A DNA stretch of 18,253 nucleotides from Actinomycetes bacterium (GCA_021821705.1 JAKACE010000004.1:1-18253); one strand, 5' to 3'. Shown: positions 6,545-18,253, counted from the first letter of the stretch. Translations and numbers: made by a program. Notes: generated from the letters alone by a model not told the origin.

Positions 6545-8233
6545 GTGACCCTACCGGCTTTCGCCATCGGCGCCGACTTCGGGACTGCGTCAGCACGGGT
6601 ACTCCTTCTCGACCTGCGCTCCGGCGCCGAGGCGGCGCTCTGCGAGCTGCCCTACCCACATGGTGTTATCGCTGACAAATTACCGGAGGGGGGGCTGCGC
6701 CTGCCACCGGACTGGGCCCTGCACGACCCGGCCGACTACGTGACGGTGCTGGAGGCAGGCATACGCGAGGTCCTGCGGCTCGAGCCCGGGGCGGCGCCCT
6801 ATGTCGTGGGCATCGGCCTCGACACGACAGCGTGCACCGTGTTGCCGACCACGGCCGACGGGACGCCCCTGTGCGCTCAGCCGGCTTGGCGGGGCCGGCC
6901 GCATTCGTGGCTCAAGCTGTGGAAGCACCACTCGGCGCAGGCCCTGGCCAACCGCATGAACGAGGTCGCTCTCGAGAGGGGTGAGCAGTGGCTGGCACGT
7001 TACGGCGGCCACATCTCCTCGGAATGGTACTTCCCCAAGTTGGCCGAGATCTGGTACGAGGACCGTGAGGTCTACGACGCCACCGAGCGCTTCCTCGAGG
7101 TCGGCGACTGGGTTGTGTGGCAGCTCACCGGCGTGGAGGCCAGGGCGGCGTGCGCCGCGTCGTACAAGGCTCTGTGGGCACCCGGCGCCGGTCTGCCCGA
7201 CGGCGGCTATTTCGAAGCCGTCTTCCCCGGTTTCACCGGCTACCGCTCCAAGCTCGGTGAGACCTTCCACCTTCCGGGATCGAGCGCCGGCCACCTCCTG
7301 CCCGCTGTGGCCGAGCGCCTCGGCCTGCCCGAGCGCACGGCGGTGGCCGTGGCCAACGTGGACTCGTTCGTGTCGTTCCCGGGTGCCGGTGCGGACGGCC
7401 CGGGCAGTTACGTGATGGTCGTGGGGACCTCGACGTGCTCCATGGTCGTCGGCCGGGAGCAGCGAGAGGTCCCAGGCATGACAGGGGTGGCGCCCGATGG
7501 CATCCTTCCCGGGCTCTACGGGTACGAAGCCGGTCAGGCGGCGGTGGGCGACATGTTCGGCTGGTTCGCCAACGCCATAGCTCCGAGGTCCCCGCAGGGT
7601 ACGCCGTACGACCTCGCGGCTTTGGAGGCGGCGGCGGCGCAGTTCGAGCCGGGCGAGTGCGGCCTGCTCACTCTCGATTGGTGGAACGGCAACCGCAGCG
7701 TGCTGGCCGACGCCGACCTTTCAGGCCTGGTCGCCGGGTTCACCCTCACCACCGGCCCGGCCCACATCTACCGCTCGCTGCTGGAAGGCACCGCCTTCGG
7801 CAACGCCGCCATCGTCGACGCCTTCGTCGCCAACGGCCTGGCCGTGAACGACATCGTCGCCTGTGGCGGCATCGCGGACAAGAGCCCGCTGCTGATGCAA
7901 CTGGTCTCCGATGCCAGTGGCCTGCCCGTGCGGGTGCCGGCGTCCGAGCAGGTACCGGCGCGCGGCTCGGCCCTGTACGGCGCGGTGGCGGCGGGGGCGC
8001 CCAGGAGCGGCTTCGCCGGCATCGGCGAAGCGGCACGCGCCCTCGCACCGCCGACGGCGCACGAGTACAAGCCGGGGGCCTACGCCGGGGCCGTCTACCG
8101 GGAGCTGTACGGCTTGTGGACCGAGCTGCACGACGCGGCCGGGCGCCAGCACGCACGGGTGCTGCACGAGCTCAAAAGACTACGGGCGCAGGCCGTCAGG
8201 GCCAGGGCCGACCATACGAAGGAGGACTCATGA
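6545..8233 (+). CDS. araB: Ribulokinase AraB (FGGY family)
   Basis: 562 residues, normal for AraB. It phosphorylates L-ribulose (and often related pentuloses and pentitols) to the 5-phosphate. The phosphate-1 loop IGADFGTASARVLLLD (8-23), the AraB-type stretch GIGLDTTACTVLP (89-101), SSEWYFPK (158-165), the probable catalytic base D273 in VANVDSF and the phosphate-2 motif GTSTC (294-298) are all present, and the later EAGQAAVGDMFGWF matches AraB rather than xylulokinase. The open frame begins at 6470, but that part would include the operator and promoter; GTG 6545 follows the TAACAT box and begins just before the first beta strand. The stop overlaps the araA-like ATG (ATGA), so the two are translationally coupled. 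Confidence 0.92.
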   Translation: MTLPAFAIGADFGTASARVLLLDLRSGAEAALCELPYPHGVIADKLPEGGLRLPPDWALHDPADYVTVLEAGIREVLRLEPGAAPYVVGIGLDTTACTVLPTTADGTPLCAQPAWRGRPHSWLKLWKHHSAQALANRMNEVALERGEQWLARYGGHISSEWYFPKLAEIWYEDREVYDATERFLEVGDWVVWQLTGVEARAACAASYKALWAPGAGLPDGGYFEAVFPGFTGYRSKLGETFHLPGSSAGHLLPAVAERLGLPERTAVAVANVDSFVSFPGAGADGPGSYVMVVGTSTCSMVVGREQREVPGMTGVAPDGILPGLYGYEAGQAAVGDMFGWFANAIAPRSPQGTPYDLAALEAAAAQFEPGECGLLTLDWWNGNRSVLADADLSGLVAGFTLTTGPAHIYRSLLEGTAFGNAAIVDAFVANGLAVNDIVACGGIADKSPLLMQLVSDASGLPVRVPASEQVPARGSALYGAVAAGAPRSGFAGIGEAARALAPPTAHEYKPGAYAGAVYRELYGLWTELHDAAGRQHARVLHELKRLRAQAVRARADHTKEDS

Positions 8234-9630
8234 ACCTGCGGGAAAGGCCCAAGATCGGCCTGCTCGGGATTATGCAGGAGCTTTACGACGACATGCTGCC
8301 CGGCATCACTGAGCACCAGGAGGCGTTCGCCCGCCAGCTCGCTGCGTCCCTGTCGGACCAGGCCGACGTGGTGTTCTTGAGGGCGGCGCGCGACCGCGCC
8401 GGTGTCGAGGCGCTGACCAGGGAACTTCGGGCCGCCGGCGTCGACGGCATAATGGTCGTGATGCTGACCTACGGGCCGGCGATGAGGACCCTGAGGGCGC
8501 TCATGGAGAACCCACTGCCTGTCCTGCTGGCCAACGTCCAGCCCGAGAGGCAGGTGACCGGTAGCTGGGACATGGCCGACCTCACCTACAACCAGGGCAT
8601 CCACGGCGCCCAGGACCAGTCCAACCTGTTCCTGCGCTCCGGCCTGGCCTACTCGGTCATCACCGGTGATTGGAAGAGCGAGGATTTCCGGACCGACTTC
8701 GGCGCCTGGGCCCGGGCCGCCATGACTGCGTCGGAGATGAAGGCTGTGAAGATCGCCCTGTTCGGGTACCCGATGAACGGCATGGGCGACGTGCTCTACG
8801 ACGCGCCCGCTCTGGCCCGCAGGCTCGGTCCCGTCATCGTCAACGAGAACCTCGGTGACGTCCACCGCCTGATGGCCAAGGTCCCCTCGGCTCGAGTGGC
8901 TGAGGTCGTGGCCCGCCACCGTGAGGTCTTCGAGGTCAGCCCCGCCCTCGGGGCGGAGCCCCACGAGTACGCAGTACGTTTCGAGCTGGCCATAGAGTCC
9001 GTGCTCGAAGCCGGCGGCTACAGCGGTTTCGCTGTGCACTTCGAGCCGGTCGGCCGTGACGGCCGCTTCGAGCAGCTGCCGCTGCTGGCCGCCTCGGACC
9101 TGATGGCCCGGGGGTACGGCTACGGCGCCGAGGGCGACACCAACACGGCCGCTCTGATGTGCGCCAGCCAGCTGCTCGTCGGGGACGCCCACTTCTCCGA
9201 GATGTACGCCATGGACTTCGAGCAGGGCTCGGTGCTGATCAGCCACATGGGCGAGGGCAACTGGAAGGTGGCCCGTACCGACCGGCCGGTGAGGCTGATC
9301 GACCGCCCGCTGGGTATCGGCGGCCTCGGCAACCCTCCCACGGCGGTGTTCTCGGCCCGGCCCGGCCCGGCCACCACGGCCAGCCTGGTGCCCCTCGAAG
9401 GCGAGGACTACCGGCTGCTCGTCGCCACAGGCGAGGTGCTCGACACGCCGGAGATGGCCCACGTGGAGATGCCCTACTTCCACTTCCGTCCCGACGCCGG
9501 CCTGCGCCCGTTCATGAACACCTGGCTGCGCAACGGCGGCACCCATCATTTCTGCACCAACCTGGGGCTGCACACCGAGCGCTGGCGCTACCTGGCCGAG
9601 CTGCTGGAGCTGCCCCTGGTCGAGTTCTGA
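8230..9630 (+). CDS. L-arabinose isomerase-like protein (non-canonical AraA type)
   Basis: 466 residues. The position between araB and araD and the C-terminal motifs point to an L-fucose/L-arabinose isomerase-fold enzyme converting L-arabinose to L-ribulose. Candidate metal and catalytic residues in the family pattern are E301 in GYGAEGD, E324 in HFSEMYAMDFEQG, H339 in LISHMGEG and H439/H440 in GGTHHF, corresponding to E306, E333, H350 and H450 of E. coli AraA. The N-terminal half (GLLGIMQELYDDMLPGITEH) is quite unlike E. coli AraA, which begins VWFVIGSQHLYG. It is therefore a divergent branch, and another aldose/ketose pair is possible. GGAGG at 8221-8225 precedes the ATG. araD starts 4 nt after its stop. 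Confidence 0.8.
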   Translation: MNLRERPKIGLLGIMQELYDDMLPGITEHQEAFARQLAASLSDQADVVFLRAARDRAGVEALTRELRAAGVDGIMVVMLTYGPAMRTLRALMENPLPVLLANVQPERQVTGSWDMADLTYNQGIHGAQDQSNLFLRSGLAYSVITGDWKSEDFRTDFGAWARAAMTASEMKAVKIALFGYPMNGMGDVLYDAPALARRLGPVIVNENLGDVHRLMAKVPSARVAEVVARHREVFEVSPALGAEPHEYAVRFELAIESVLEAGGYSGFAVHFEPVGRDGRFEQLPLLAASDLMARGYGYGAEGDTNTAALMCASQLLVGDAHFSEMYAMDFEQGSVLISHMGEGNWKVARTDRPVRLIDRPLGIGGLGNPPTAVFSARPGPATTASLVPLEGEDYRLLVATGEVLDTPEMAHVEMPYFHFRPDAGLRPFMNTWLRNGGTHHFCTNLGLHTERWRYLAELLELPLVEF

Positions 9631-9634
9631 CGAC

Positions 9635-10336
9635 ATGCTGGAGGAGCTGAAGCGCCAGGTCCTGGAGGCCAACCTGGAACTTCCTCGCGCCGGCCTCGTC
9701 AGCCTGACGTGGGGCAACGTCTCCGGCCGGGACCCGGGGAGCGGACTGGTGGTCATCAAACCGTCCGGCGTGCCGTACTCCAGGCTGGAGGCGGGAATGA
9801 TGGTGGTCGTGGGCCCCTCGGGGGAGGTGGTCGAAGGCCAGGCCCGCCCCTCGACAGACACCCCTACCCACCTGGTCCTCTACCGGGACCTGCCGGCGGT
9901 GGGTGGGATCGTGCACACGCACTCGCCGTGGGCGACGGCGTGGGCCCAGGCGCGCCGTCCGGTCCCCTTGCTCGGCACTACCCACGCCGATTTCTCCCCC
10001 CTGCCCGTCGAGGTCACCGGGGAGCTCACGCCAGAGGAGGTGGAGGCGGGCTACGAGGTGGCCACGGGCGAAGCCATCCTGCGCACCCTGGGGGGTAGGC
10101 CACCCCTCGAGGTACCAGCCGTGCTGGTGGGTGGTCATGGCCCCTTCTGCTGGGGCGTGTCCGCCGCGGCCGCCGTGGAGGCGGCCGTTACCCTGGAACA
10201 GGTGGCGAAGATGGCGTGGTTGTCCTCGGTGCTGGAGCCGGCGGCGCCGCCGCTGCCCGAGCACATCGTGCAGCGGCACTTCTCCCGCAAGCACGGCCCT
10301 GACGCCTACTACGGCCAGACGGCGGTACCGCTGTGA
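9635..10336 (+). CDS. araD: L-ribulose-5-phosphate 4-epimerase AraD
   Basis: 233 residues, against 231 in E. coli, and strongly similar from the first residues (MLEELKRQVLEANLELP). It epimerises L-ribulose-5-phosphate to D-xylulose-5-phosphate by a retro-aldol mechanism in the class II aldolase fold. The zinc site is intact: H94 and H96 in IVHTHS and H168 in VGGHGPF. D75 in STDTPTH, D119 in GTTHADF and Y226 in DAYYGQ match the known catalytic positions. It starts 4 nt after the araA-like stop without a strong Shine-Dalgarno, so coupling is likely, and its stop overlaps the next GTG (GTGA). With araB and the isomerase it completes an arabinose route. Confidence 0.95.
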   Translation: MLEELKRQVLEANLELPRAGLVSLTWGNVSGRDPGSGLVVIKPSGVPYSRLEAGMMVVVGPSGEVVEGQARPSTDTPTHLVLYRDLPAVGGIVHTHSPWATAWAQARRPVPLLGTTHADFSPLPVEVTGELTPEEVEAGYEVATGEAILRTLGGRPPLEVPAVLVGGHGPFCWGVSAAAAVEAAVTLEQVAKMAWLSSVLEPAAPPLPEHIVQRHFSRKHGPDAYYGQTAVPL

Positions 10337-11319
10337 AGGCGGCGCGGCTGTTCGGCCCCGGGGACGTCCGCATGGTGGACGAGCCGGCACCTGCGCCCGG
10401 CGCCGGCGAGTGCCTGGTGCGGGTGACGGCGGTGGGCATCTGCGGCTCGGATCTGCACTGGTTCGGCGAGGGCCGTATCGGCGGTTCCGTCCTCTCGCGG
10501 CCCCTGGTGCTCGGTCACGAGGTCGCCGGGGTGGCAGAGAGCGGCCCCCTGGAGGGGCAGGCGGTGGCTGTCGACCCGGCGGTGCCGTGCGGGCATTGTG
10601 AGCGTTGCCGCGAGGGTTACTACAACCTGTGCCCACAGGGCCGGTTCGCCGGTCACGGCGGCACGGACGGAGGTTTGTGTCAGTACATGGCCTGGCCGGT
10701 CGCCGAGCTCAAGCCCGTCCCCGACAACTTCAGCCCGGCAACCGTCGCCCTCCTCGAGCCTCTCGGAGTGGCCTTGCACGCCTTGGATCTGGGCTGGGAA
10801 CGTTTTGCTGCCAGCGTGGCCGTGGTGGGCTGCGGGCCGATCGGCCTCATGCTGGTCGAGCTGGCCAAGGCGGCCGGCGCCTCCCGGGTGGTGGCAGTGG
10901 AGCCGCTGGAGCACCGGCGGGCCGCCGCGCTACGCGCCGGGGCGGACGAGGTGGTCGGCCCGGAGGAGGCCGGACGCCTACCCGAGGTCGACCTGTCCTT
11001 CGAGGTGGCAGGCAACGATGCCGCCGTAGCCGCTGCCGTGTCCCTGGTCCGCCCAGGTGGCCGCCTCGTGCTCGTCGGCATACCGGACGACGACCGCACG
11101 GTGCTGCCGGCGGCCGAGGCCAGGCGCAAGGGCCTCACCATCAAGCTGACCCGGCGCATGAACGAGGCCTACCCCCGGGCCATCGACGTCGCCCGCCGCA
11201 ATGTGGTCGAGCTCGAATGGCTCGTCTCGGCGACCTTCGAGCTGTCCCGGACGCGCGAGGCGCTTGCGTCTGCGGCACGTCGCGACGGGCTGAAGGTCAT
11301 GGTGGCGCCAGGGGCCTGA
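10333..11319 (+). CDS. Zinc-dependent medium-chain dehydrogenase, polyol/sugar type
   Basis: 328 residues from a GTG overlapping the araD stop. Catalytic zinc ligand candidates are C37 in GICGSDLHW, H62-E63 in LGHE and E142. The structural zinc loop C86-x2-C89-x2-C92-x7-C100 is complete. The Rossmann motif VVGCGPIGLM (164-173) is followed by an acidic E190 at the end of the next strand, which favours NAD over NADP. GSDLHWFGEGRIGG resembles sorbitol, xylitol and L-idonate 5-dehydrogenases. As the last gene of the ara operon it may oxidise a pentitol or related compound to a ketose that AraB can phosphorylate, but the substrate cannot be read from sequence. Confidence 0.85.
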   Translation: MKAARLFGPGDVRMVDEPAPAPGAGECLVRVTAVGICGSDLHWFGEGRIGGSVLSRPLVLGHEVAGVAESGPLEGQAVAVDPAVPCGHCERCREGYYNLCPQGRFAGHGGTDGGLCQYMAWPVAELKPVPDNFSPATVALLEPLGVALHALDLGWERFAASVAVVGCGPIGLMLVELAKAAGASRVVAVEPLEHRRAAALRAGADEVVGPEEAGRLPEVDLSFEVAGNDAAVAAAVSLVRPGGRLVLVGIPDDDRTVLPAAEARRKGLTIKLTRRMNEAYPRAIDVARRNVVELEWLVSATFELSRTREALASAARRDGLKVMVAPGA

Positions 11320-11474
11320 CCCGGTTGCAGCGCCTCCAAAGGGTGAGCAGGTAGCCATCGGCTCAGCGGACGGCAGGCCCTTGACCTTGCTCCTCTTGCG
11401 CTGCGGGCGCACAGTTCCTCCTCTGGCGTGAGAGGCGCACCATTGCACGAGGGCCTAGCCCCCCCCGAGATGGG
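11320..11474. other. Intergenic region between the dehydrogenase and the thi operon
   Basis: No convincing coding frame or RNA gene is seen in this 155-bp stretch. It holds two short hairpins, TGCGC/GCGCA (11397-11411) and CCTCT/AGAGG (11420-11435), neither followed by a T-run, so a terminator for the ara operon is not proved. A C-run (around 11459-11466) lies just before the thi promoter candidate. Confidence 0.4.
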
Positions 11475-11480
11475 TAAGCT
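11475..11480 (+). promoter_or_regulatory. -10 box candidate for the thiamine operon
   Basis: TAAGCT fits TAnnnT and would start transcription near 11487, about 30 nt before the TPP aptamer. TTGCAC at 11443-11448 is too far away (26 nt) to be its -35. This is the weakest of the promoter calls. Confidence 0.3.
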
Positions 11481-11517
11481 ACTTGTCGACGTCCCCTGGG
11501 GCGTGGCCAGACGACTG

Positions 11518-11605
11518 GCACACGGGAGCCCGGTGCACCGGGCTGAGAGGGGAGCTGGCGCTCCCGACCGTCGAACCTGATCCGGGTCATACCGGCGAAG
11601 GGAGG
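11518..11605 (+). ncRNA. TPP riboswitch (THI element) of the thi operon
   Basis: The conserved TPP aptamer parts occur in order: ACGGGAG (11522-11528), P2 stem GCCCGG/CCGGGC with loop TGCA (11528-11543), CTGAGAG (11543-11549), P3 GGGAGC/GCTCCC with loop TGGC (11550-11565), ACCTGAT (11575-11581), P5 CCGG/CCGG (11582-11595) and the 3' end CGAAGGGAGG (11596-11605). The last GGGAGG is also the Shine-Dalgarno of thiE, so thiamine diphosphate binding should hide the ribosome site: a translational switch. The closing stem P1 is poor in the usual place. A 5-bp hairpin GCCAG/CTGGC (11506-11519) lies just upstream. Confidence 0.93.
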
Positions 11606-11610
11606 CTTAC

Positions 11611-12297
11611 TTGTTGGGACGTGTGCATTTCATCGCCGACCACCTCGGCGGCGGCGCGCCCGCCGCCGTGCTCGACCTGGTGTCGGCCGCCATCGCAGGC
11701 GGAGTGCGCTGCGTACAGGTGCGTTCGAAGGACTGCCCCGACGGGGAGCGCTACGAGCTGGCGGCGGCCGTGGTCGCCCTGTGCCACGAGGCCGGCGCCA
11801 CGTGCCTGGTCAACGACAGGGTCGACATAGCCCTTGCCGCCGCCGCCGACGGCGCCCACGTTGGCGAGGAGGACATGCCCGTGGCCCAGGCCCGCCGCCT
11901 GCTCGGGCCGCTTGCGGTGCTCGGCGCGTCCTCCCGGGACGCGCAGGTGGCGGCTCGGGCGGTCGCCGCCGGGGCCAGCTATGTGGGTGTCGGGCCGTGC
12001 TACCCGACGGCGAGCAAGGTGGGGTTGCCGGCCCCGATAGGGGTGGAGGGCATGGCGGCGGTAGTGGCGGCCGTCGACGTCCCCGTCATCGCCATTGGCG
12101 GCATCGACGTCCACAGGGCGGCCGAGCTGGTGGCTGCCGGGGCCTACGGGGTGGCCGTCATCGCGGCCATCGCCGCCGCCCGGGACCCGGCCGCTGCGGC
12201 CCGCGCACTGGTCGAAGCGGTCGAGGCGGCCGCCACCGACGGCCGCACCCACGACGGCGCCGGGATGGTCCCGGGTGTGGAGAGGGGGAGGCTGTGA
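11611..12297 (+). CDS. thiE: Thiamine-phosphate synthase ThiE
   Basis: 228 residues from a TTG. It joins HMP pyrophosphate and thiazole phosphate carboxylate to give thiamine monophosphate. The TIM-barrel active-site residues are all present: Q36, R38 and K40 in VQVRSKD, N68-D69 in LVNDRVDIAL, D88, S107-S108 in GASSRD, T133/S135/K136 in GPCYPTASK, and G163-G164 in AIGGI. Two TTG codons stand in a row (11611 and 11614), with the riboswitch GGGAGG 5 or 8 nt before them; either may be used, and a GTG at 11623 is a less likely third choice. It is the first gene of the operon and overlaps thiO by GTGA. The C-terminal 25 residues are polar and extend past the barrel. Confidence 0.94.
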   Translation: MLGRVHFIADHLGGGAPAAVLDLVSAAIAGGVRCVQVRSKDCPDGERYELAAAVVALCHEAGATCLVNDRVDIALAAAADGAHVGEEDMPVAQARRLLGPLAVLGASSRDAQVAARAVAAGASYVGVGPCYPTASKVGLPAPIGVEGMAAVVAAVDVPVIAIGGIDVHRAAELVAAGAYGVAVIAAIAAARDPAAAARALVEAVEAAATDGRTHDGAGMVPGVERGRL

Positions 12298-13492
12298 CCA
12301 GCGGTCCTGAGCGGCGCACCCGTGCCGACGTAGTCGTGGTAGGGGCAGGCATCGTAGGCCTTTGCGCCGCCCGGGAGGCAGTTGCTCTCGGCCTGTCCGT
12401 GGTGGTGGTCGACCCTGAGCCGGCCCGGGGTGCCTCCTTTGCCGCTGCCGGGATGCTGGCGCCGACGGCTGAGGCCCGACCGGGAGAGCAGAAGCTGCAT
12501 GCCCTGGCGGAGTCGTCGGCCGCCGCGTGGCCTGAGTTCGCCGCCCGGTTGGAGGAGCAGTCCGGTGTCGGCGTCGGGCTGCGCCAGGAGGGCGCACTGA
12601 GCGTGGCCTTCGACCCGGACGACCTGCGGGCGTTGGCTGAGGTCGTCGAGGTCCAGATCTCGATGGGCTGCAAGGCCGAGATGCTCGGCCCCCGGGAGTG
12701 CCGCCGGCTCGAGCCCGCTCTCAGCCCTCGGGTGACGGGCGGTGCCTTCAACCCCGGGGACAACCAGGTGGACACCCGGGCCGTGCTGCGGGCGCTGCTC
12801 GTGTGCCTGGAGCGCGCCGGTGTGACGATGCTCGCCGATAGCGCCTCGCGCCTGGTGGTGGCAGGCGGCCGCGCCGTCGGCGTGGAGACGAGGACCGGGC
12901 ACCTGGTCGAGGCCGGCACCATAGTGCTGGCTGCAGGCTGCCGCTCGGGCGAACTGACCGGCCTCCAGCCCGACGAGGTCCCTCCCGTGCGCCCAGTCAA
13001 GGGCCAGATCCTGCGACTGCAGACCGGCCCCGACGAGCCACTGCTCACCCGGACGGTGCGGGCCGAGGTCCAGGGCCGCCATGTGTACATGGTCCCCCGC
13101 CTGAACGGCGAACTGGTGGTGGGGGCGACGATGGAGGAGCTCGGTCATGACACCACGGTGACGGCCGGGGCGGTACACGACCTCCTGCGGGCTGCGGTGG
13201 CAGCTGTGCCAGATGTCACCGAGGCGGCCCTGTCCGAGGCGACGGCGCGTTCGCGGCCGGGGACGCCCGACAACGGGCCCCTTATCGGTCACGGCCTGAC
13301 GGGGGGCCTGGTCGTCGCCACCGGGCACTTCCGCCACGGCGTGCTCCTGGCCCCTGCCACGTCGACGGCGCTGGCCGAGCTCTTGCAGGGCCGCCCCGTG
13401 AGCGGCCCGGCGGCGGCCTTTGCGGCCCTGCGCTTTGCTGGCGCCGGGCCCCGAGGGCGTCGTGCCACCGGCCCGGTCCCGGAGGGCGCCGT

Positions 13493-13496
<4 letters not shown>
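12294..13496 (+). CDS. thiO: Glycine oxidase ThiO
   Basis: 400 residues from a GTG overlapping the thiE stop, with a GGGGGAGG Shine-Dalgarno. This FAD enzyme oxidises glycine to dehydroglycine (iminoacetate), which ThiG uses to make the thiazole. The N-terminal FAD fingerprint is VVVVGAGIVGLCAA (13-26), with the ribose-binding acid D40. ASFAAAGMLAP (48-57) is the conserved DAO-family stretch after it. PVRPVKGQI (231-239), MVPR (266-269), R321 in SRPGTPDNGPLIG and GHFRHG (344-349) close the active site as in ThiO. This means the thiazole branch uses the oxidative glycine route, not the anaerobic ThiH/tyrosine route. It overlaps thiS by ATGA. Confidence 0.93.
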
Positions 13497-14696
<1,200 letters not shown>

Positions 14697-14709
14697 GGCA
14701 GGGCGGTAG

Positions 14710-18005
<3,296 letters not shown>

Positions 18006-18024
18006 TCGTGCCCGGCGCGGCGCG

Positions 18025-18039
18025 CCCCTGCCTGTGGGG
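18025..18039. terminator. Possible small hairpin between convergent genes
   Basis: CCCC-TGCCTGT-GGGG (a G-T pair can extend it) lies just beyond the stop of the minus-strand gene and 57 nt after the thiC stop. There is no T-run on either strand, so it is only a weak candidate for a bidirectional terminator. Confidence 0.25.
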
Positions 18040-18041
18040 TC

Positions 18042-18253
18042 TCAGGGGGCGAACAGGTCCCGCCACCGGGCCGGCGCAAGGGGCGCCGGCCCGGTCGGCT
18101 CGGCCAGTTCCTCGCCGATACGCCGAGCGTCGACGGCCATGGAGCAGCCGGCTGCAGCCACCTCCAGGGTTACGCCGGGTGCCCGGCTGGCCCGGATGAC
18201 GCAGCGGTAGGCGGCCTCGACTTCTCCGACGTCCACAACGGGCGCGTGCTCGT
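18042..18253 (-). CDS. Unrecognised protein, C-terminal part only
   Basis: The last 69 codons or so of a minus-strand gene that begins beyond the right edge, in the frame that stops at 18044-18042. The visible end reads VEAAYRCVIRASRAPGVTLE, then a small Ala/Gly/Cys part, then VDARRIGEELAEP and a final proline-rich tail ending RWRDLFAP. I do not recognise the family, and no membrane segment or cofactor motif is seen. Codon use is like its neighbours. A GTG at 18236 could start a 64-residue protein, but the frame stays open to the edge and no ribosome site precedes it, so a longer gene is likelier. It is convergent with thiC. Confidence 0.6.
   Translation of the reverse strand, partial: EHAPVVDVGEVEAAYRCVIRASRAPGVTLEVAAAGCSMAVDARRIGEELAEPTGPAPLAPARWRDLFAP
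18065..18095. repeat. Perfect 13-bp inverted repeat (strong hairpin)
   Basis: ACCGGGCCGGCGC (18065-18077) and GCGCCGGCCCGGT (18083-18095) are exact reverse complements around the 5-nt loop AAGGG. It lies about 100 nt after the thiC stop and inside the last codons of the convergent minus-strand gene, where it encodes the TGPAPLAPAR stretch. It could stop or pause thi operon transcription, but no T-run follows on either strand. Confidence 0.7.

Noticed and set aside
5346..6548. Plus-strand open frame opposite lacI
   Set aside because: It is antisense to an intact LacI-family gene and contains both operator sites; no motif supports it.
8095..9861. Long minus-strand open frame of 588 codons across the araA-like and araD genes
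   Set aside because: It is the antisense shadow of strongly recognisable plus-strand genes; its protein is His/Gly/Val-rich with no family motif. Long shadow frames are common in high-GC DNA.
11443..11480. TTGCAC as -35 box for the thi operon
   Set aside because: Spacing of 26 nt to TAAGCT is too long for a sigma-70 type promoter.

Overview
The window is a gene-dense, visibly high-G+C bacterial chromosome segment with many GTG and TTG starts, ATGA/GTGA gene overlaps and several apparently leaderless promoters (a TAnnnT-type -10 box 6-9 nt before the start codon). This fits a high-GC Actinomycetota. The separate cytochrome b N-terminal-domain protein and the leaderless style make me lean towards Acidimicrobiia or a related deep lineage, but that placement is inference. 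I saw no mobile element, CRISPR array, tRNA or rRNA.

Layout. (1) 1-811, minus: 5' part of a membrane cytochrome b gene with b6-type haem spacing, running off the left edge. (2) 975-5336: purine block, with purQ and purL on the plus strand separated by an antisense lactate-racemase-like (LarA family) gene; no purS is visible. (3) 5345-11319: a pentose catabolic locus, with a LacI-family regulator (minus) divergent from araB, a non-canonical araA-like isomerase, araD and a zinc-dependent polyol-type dehydrogenase. Two 18-bp near-palindromic operator candidates flank the regulator gene, one over the araB -10 box and one between the regulator stop and the purL stop. (4) 11475-17968: a thiamine operon led by a TPP riboswitch: thiE, thiO, thiS, thiG, a second divergent thiE/tenI-like gene, thiD and thiC. 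(5) 17969-18253: a 22-bp tandem repeat, hairpins, and the 3' end of an unrecognised minus-strand gene.

How the genes work together. AraA-like, AraB and AraD would take L-arabinose to L-ribulose, L-ribulose-5-phosphate and D-xylulose-5-phosphate. The trailing dehydrogenase could bring a polyol or related sugar into the route. The LacI protein most likely represses at the two operators. The thi operon holds both the thiazole branch (ThiO, ThiS, ThiG, possibly TenI-like) and the pyrimidine branch (ThiC, ThiD), plus the joining enzyme ThiE. ThiF and ThiL must be elsewhere. PurQ/PurL lie on the route to aminoimidazole ribotide, the ThiC substrate, so the two blocks are metabolically linked, though nothing in the sequence shows they are co-regulated.

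The most distinctive observations are the paired operators around lacI, the unusual closing region of the TPP riboswitch with alternative pairings onto the thiE start, the atypical AraA plus dehydrogenase, the larA-type insertion between purQ and purL, and the b6-type cytochrome b carrying an extra N-terminal membrane helix.
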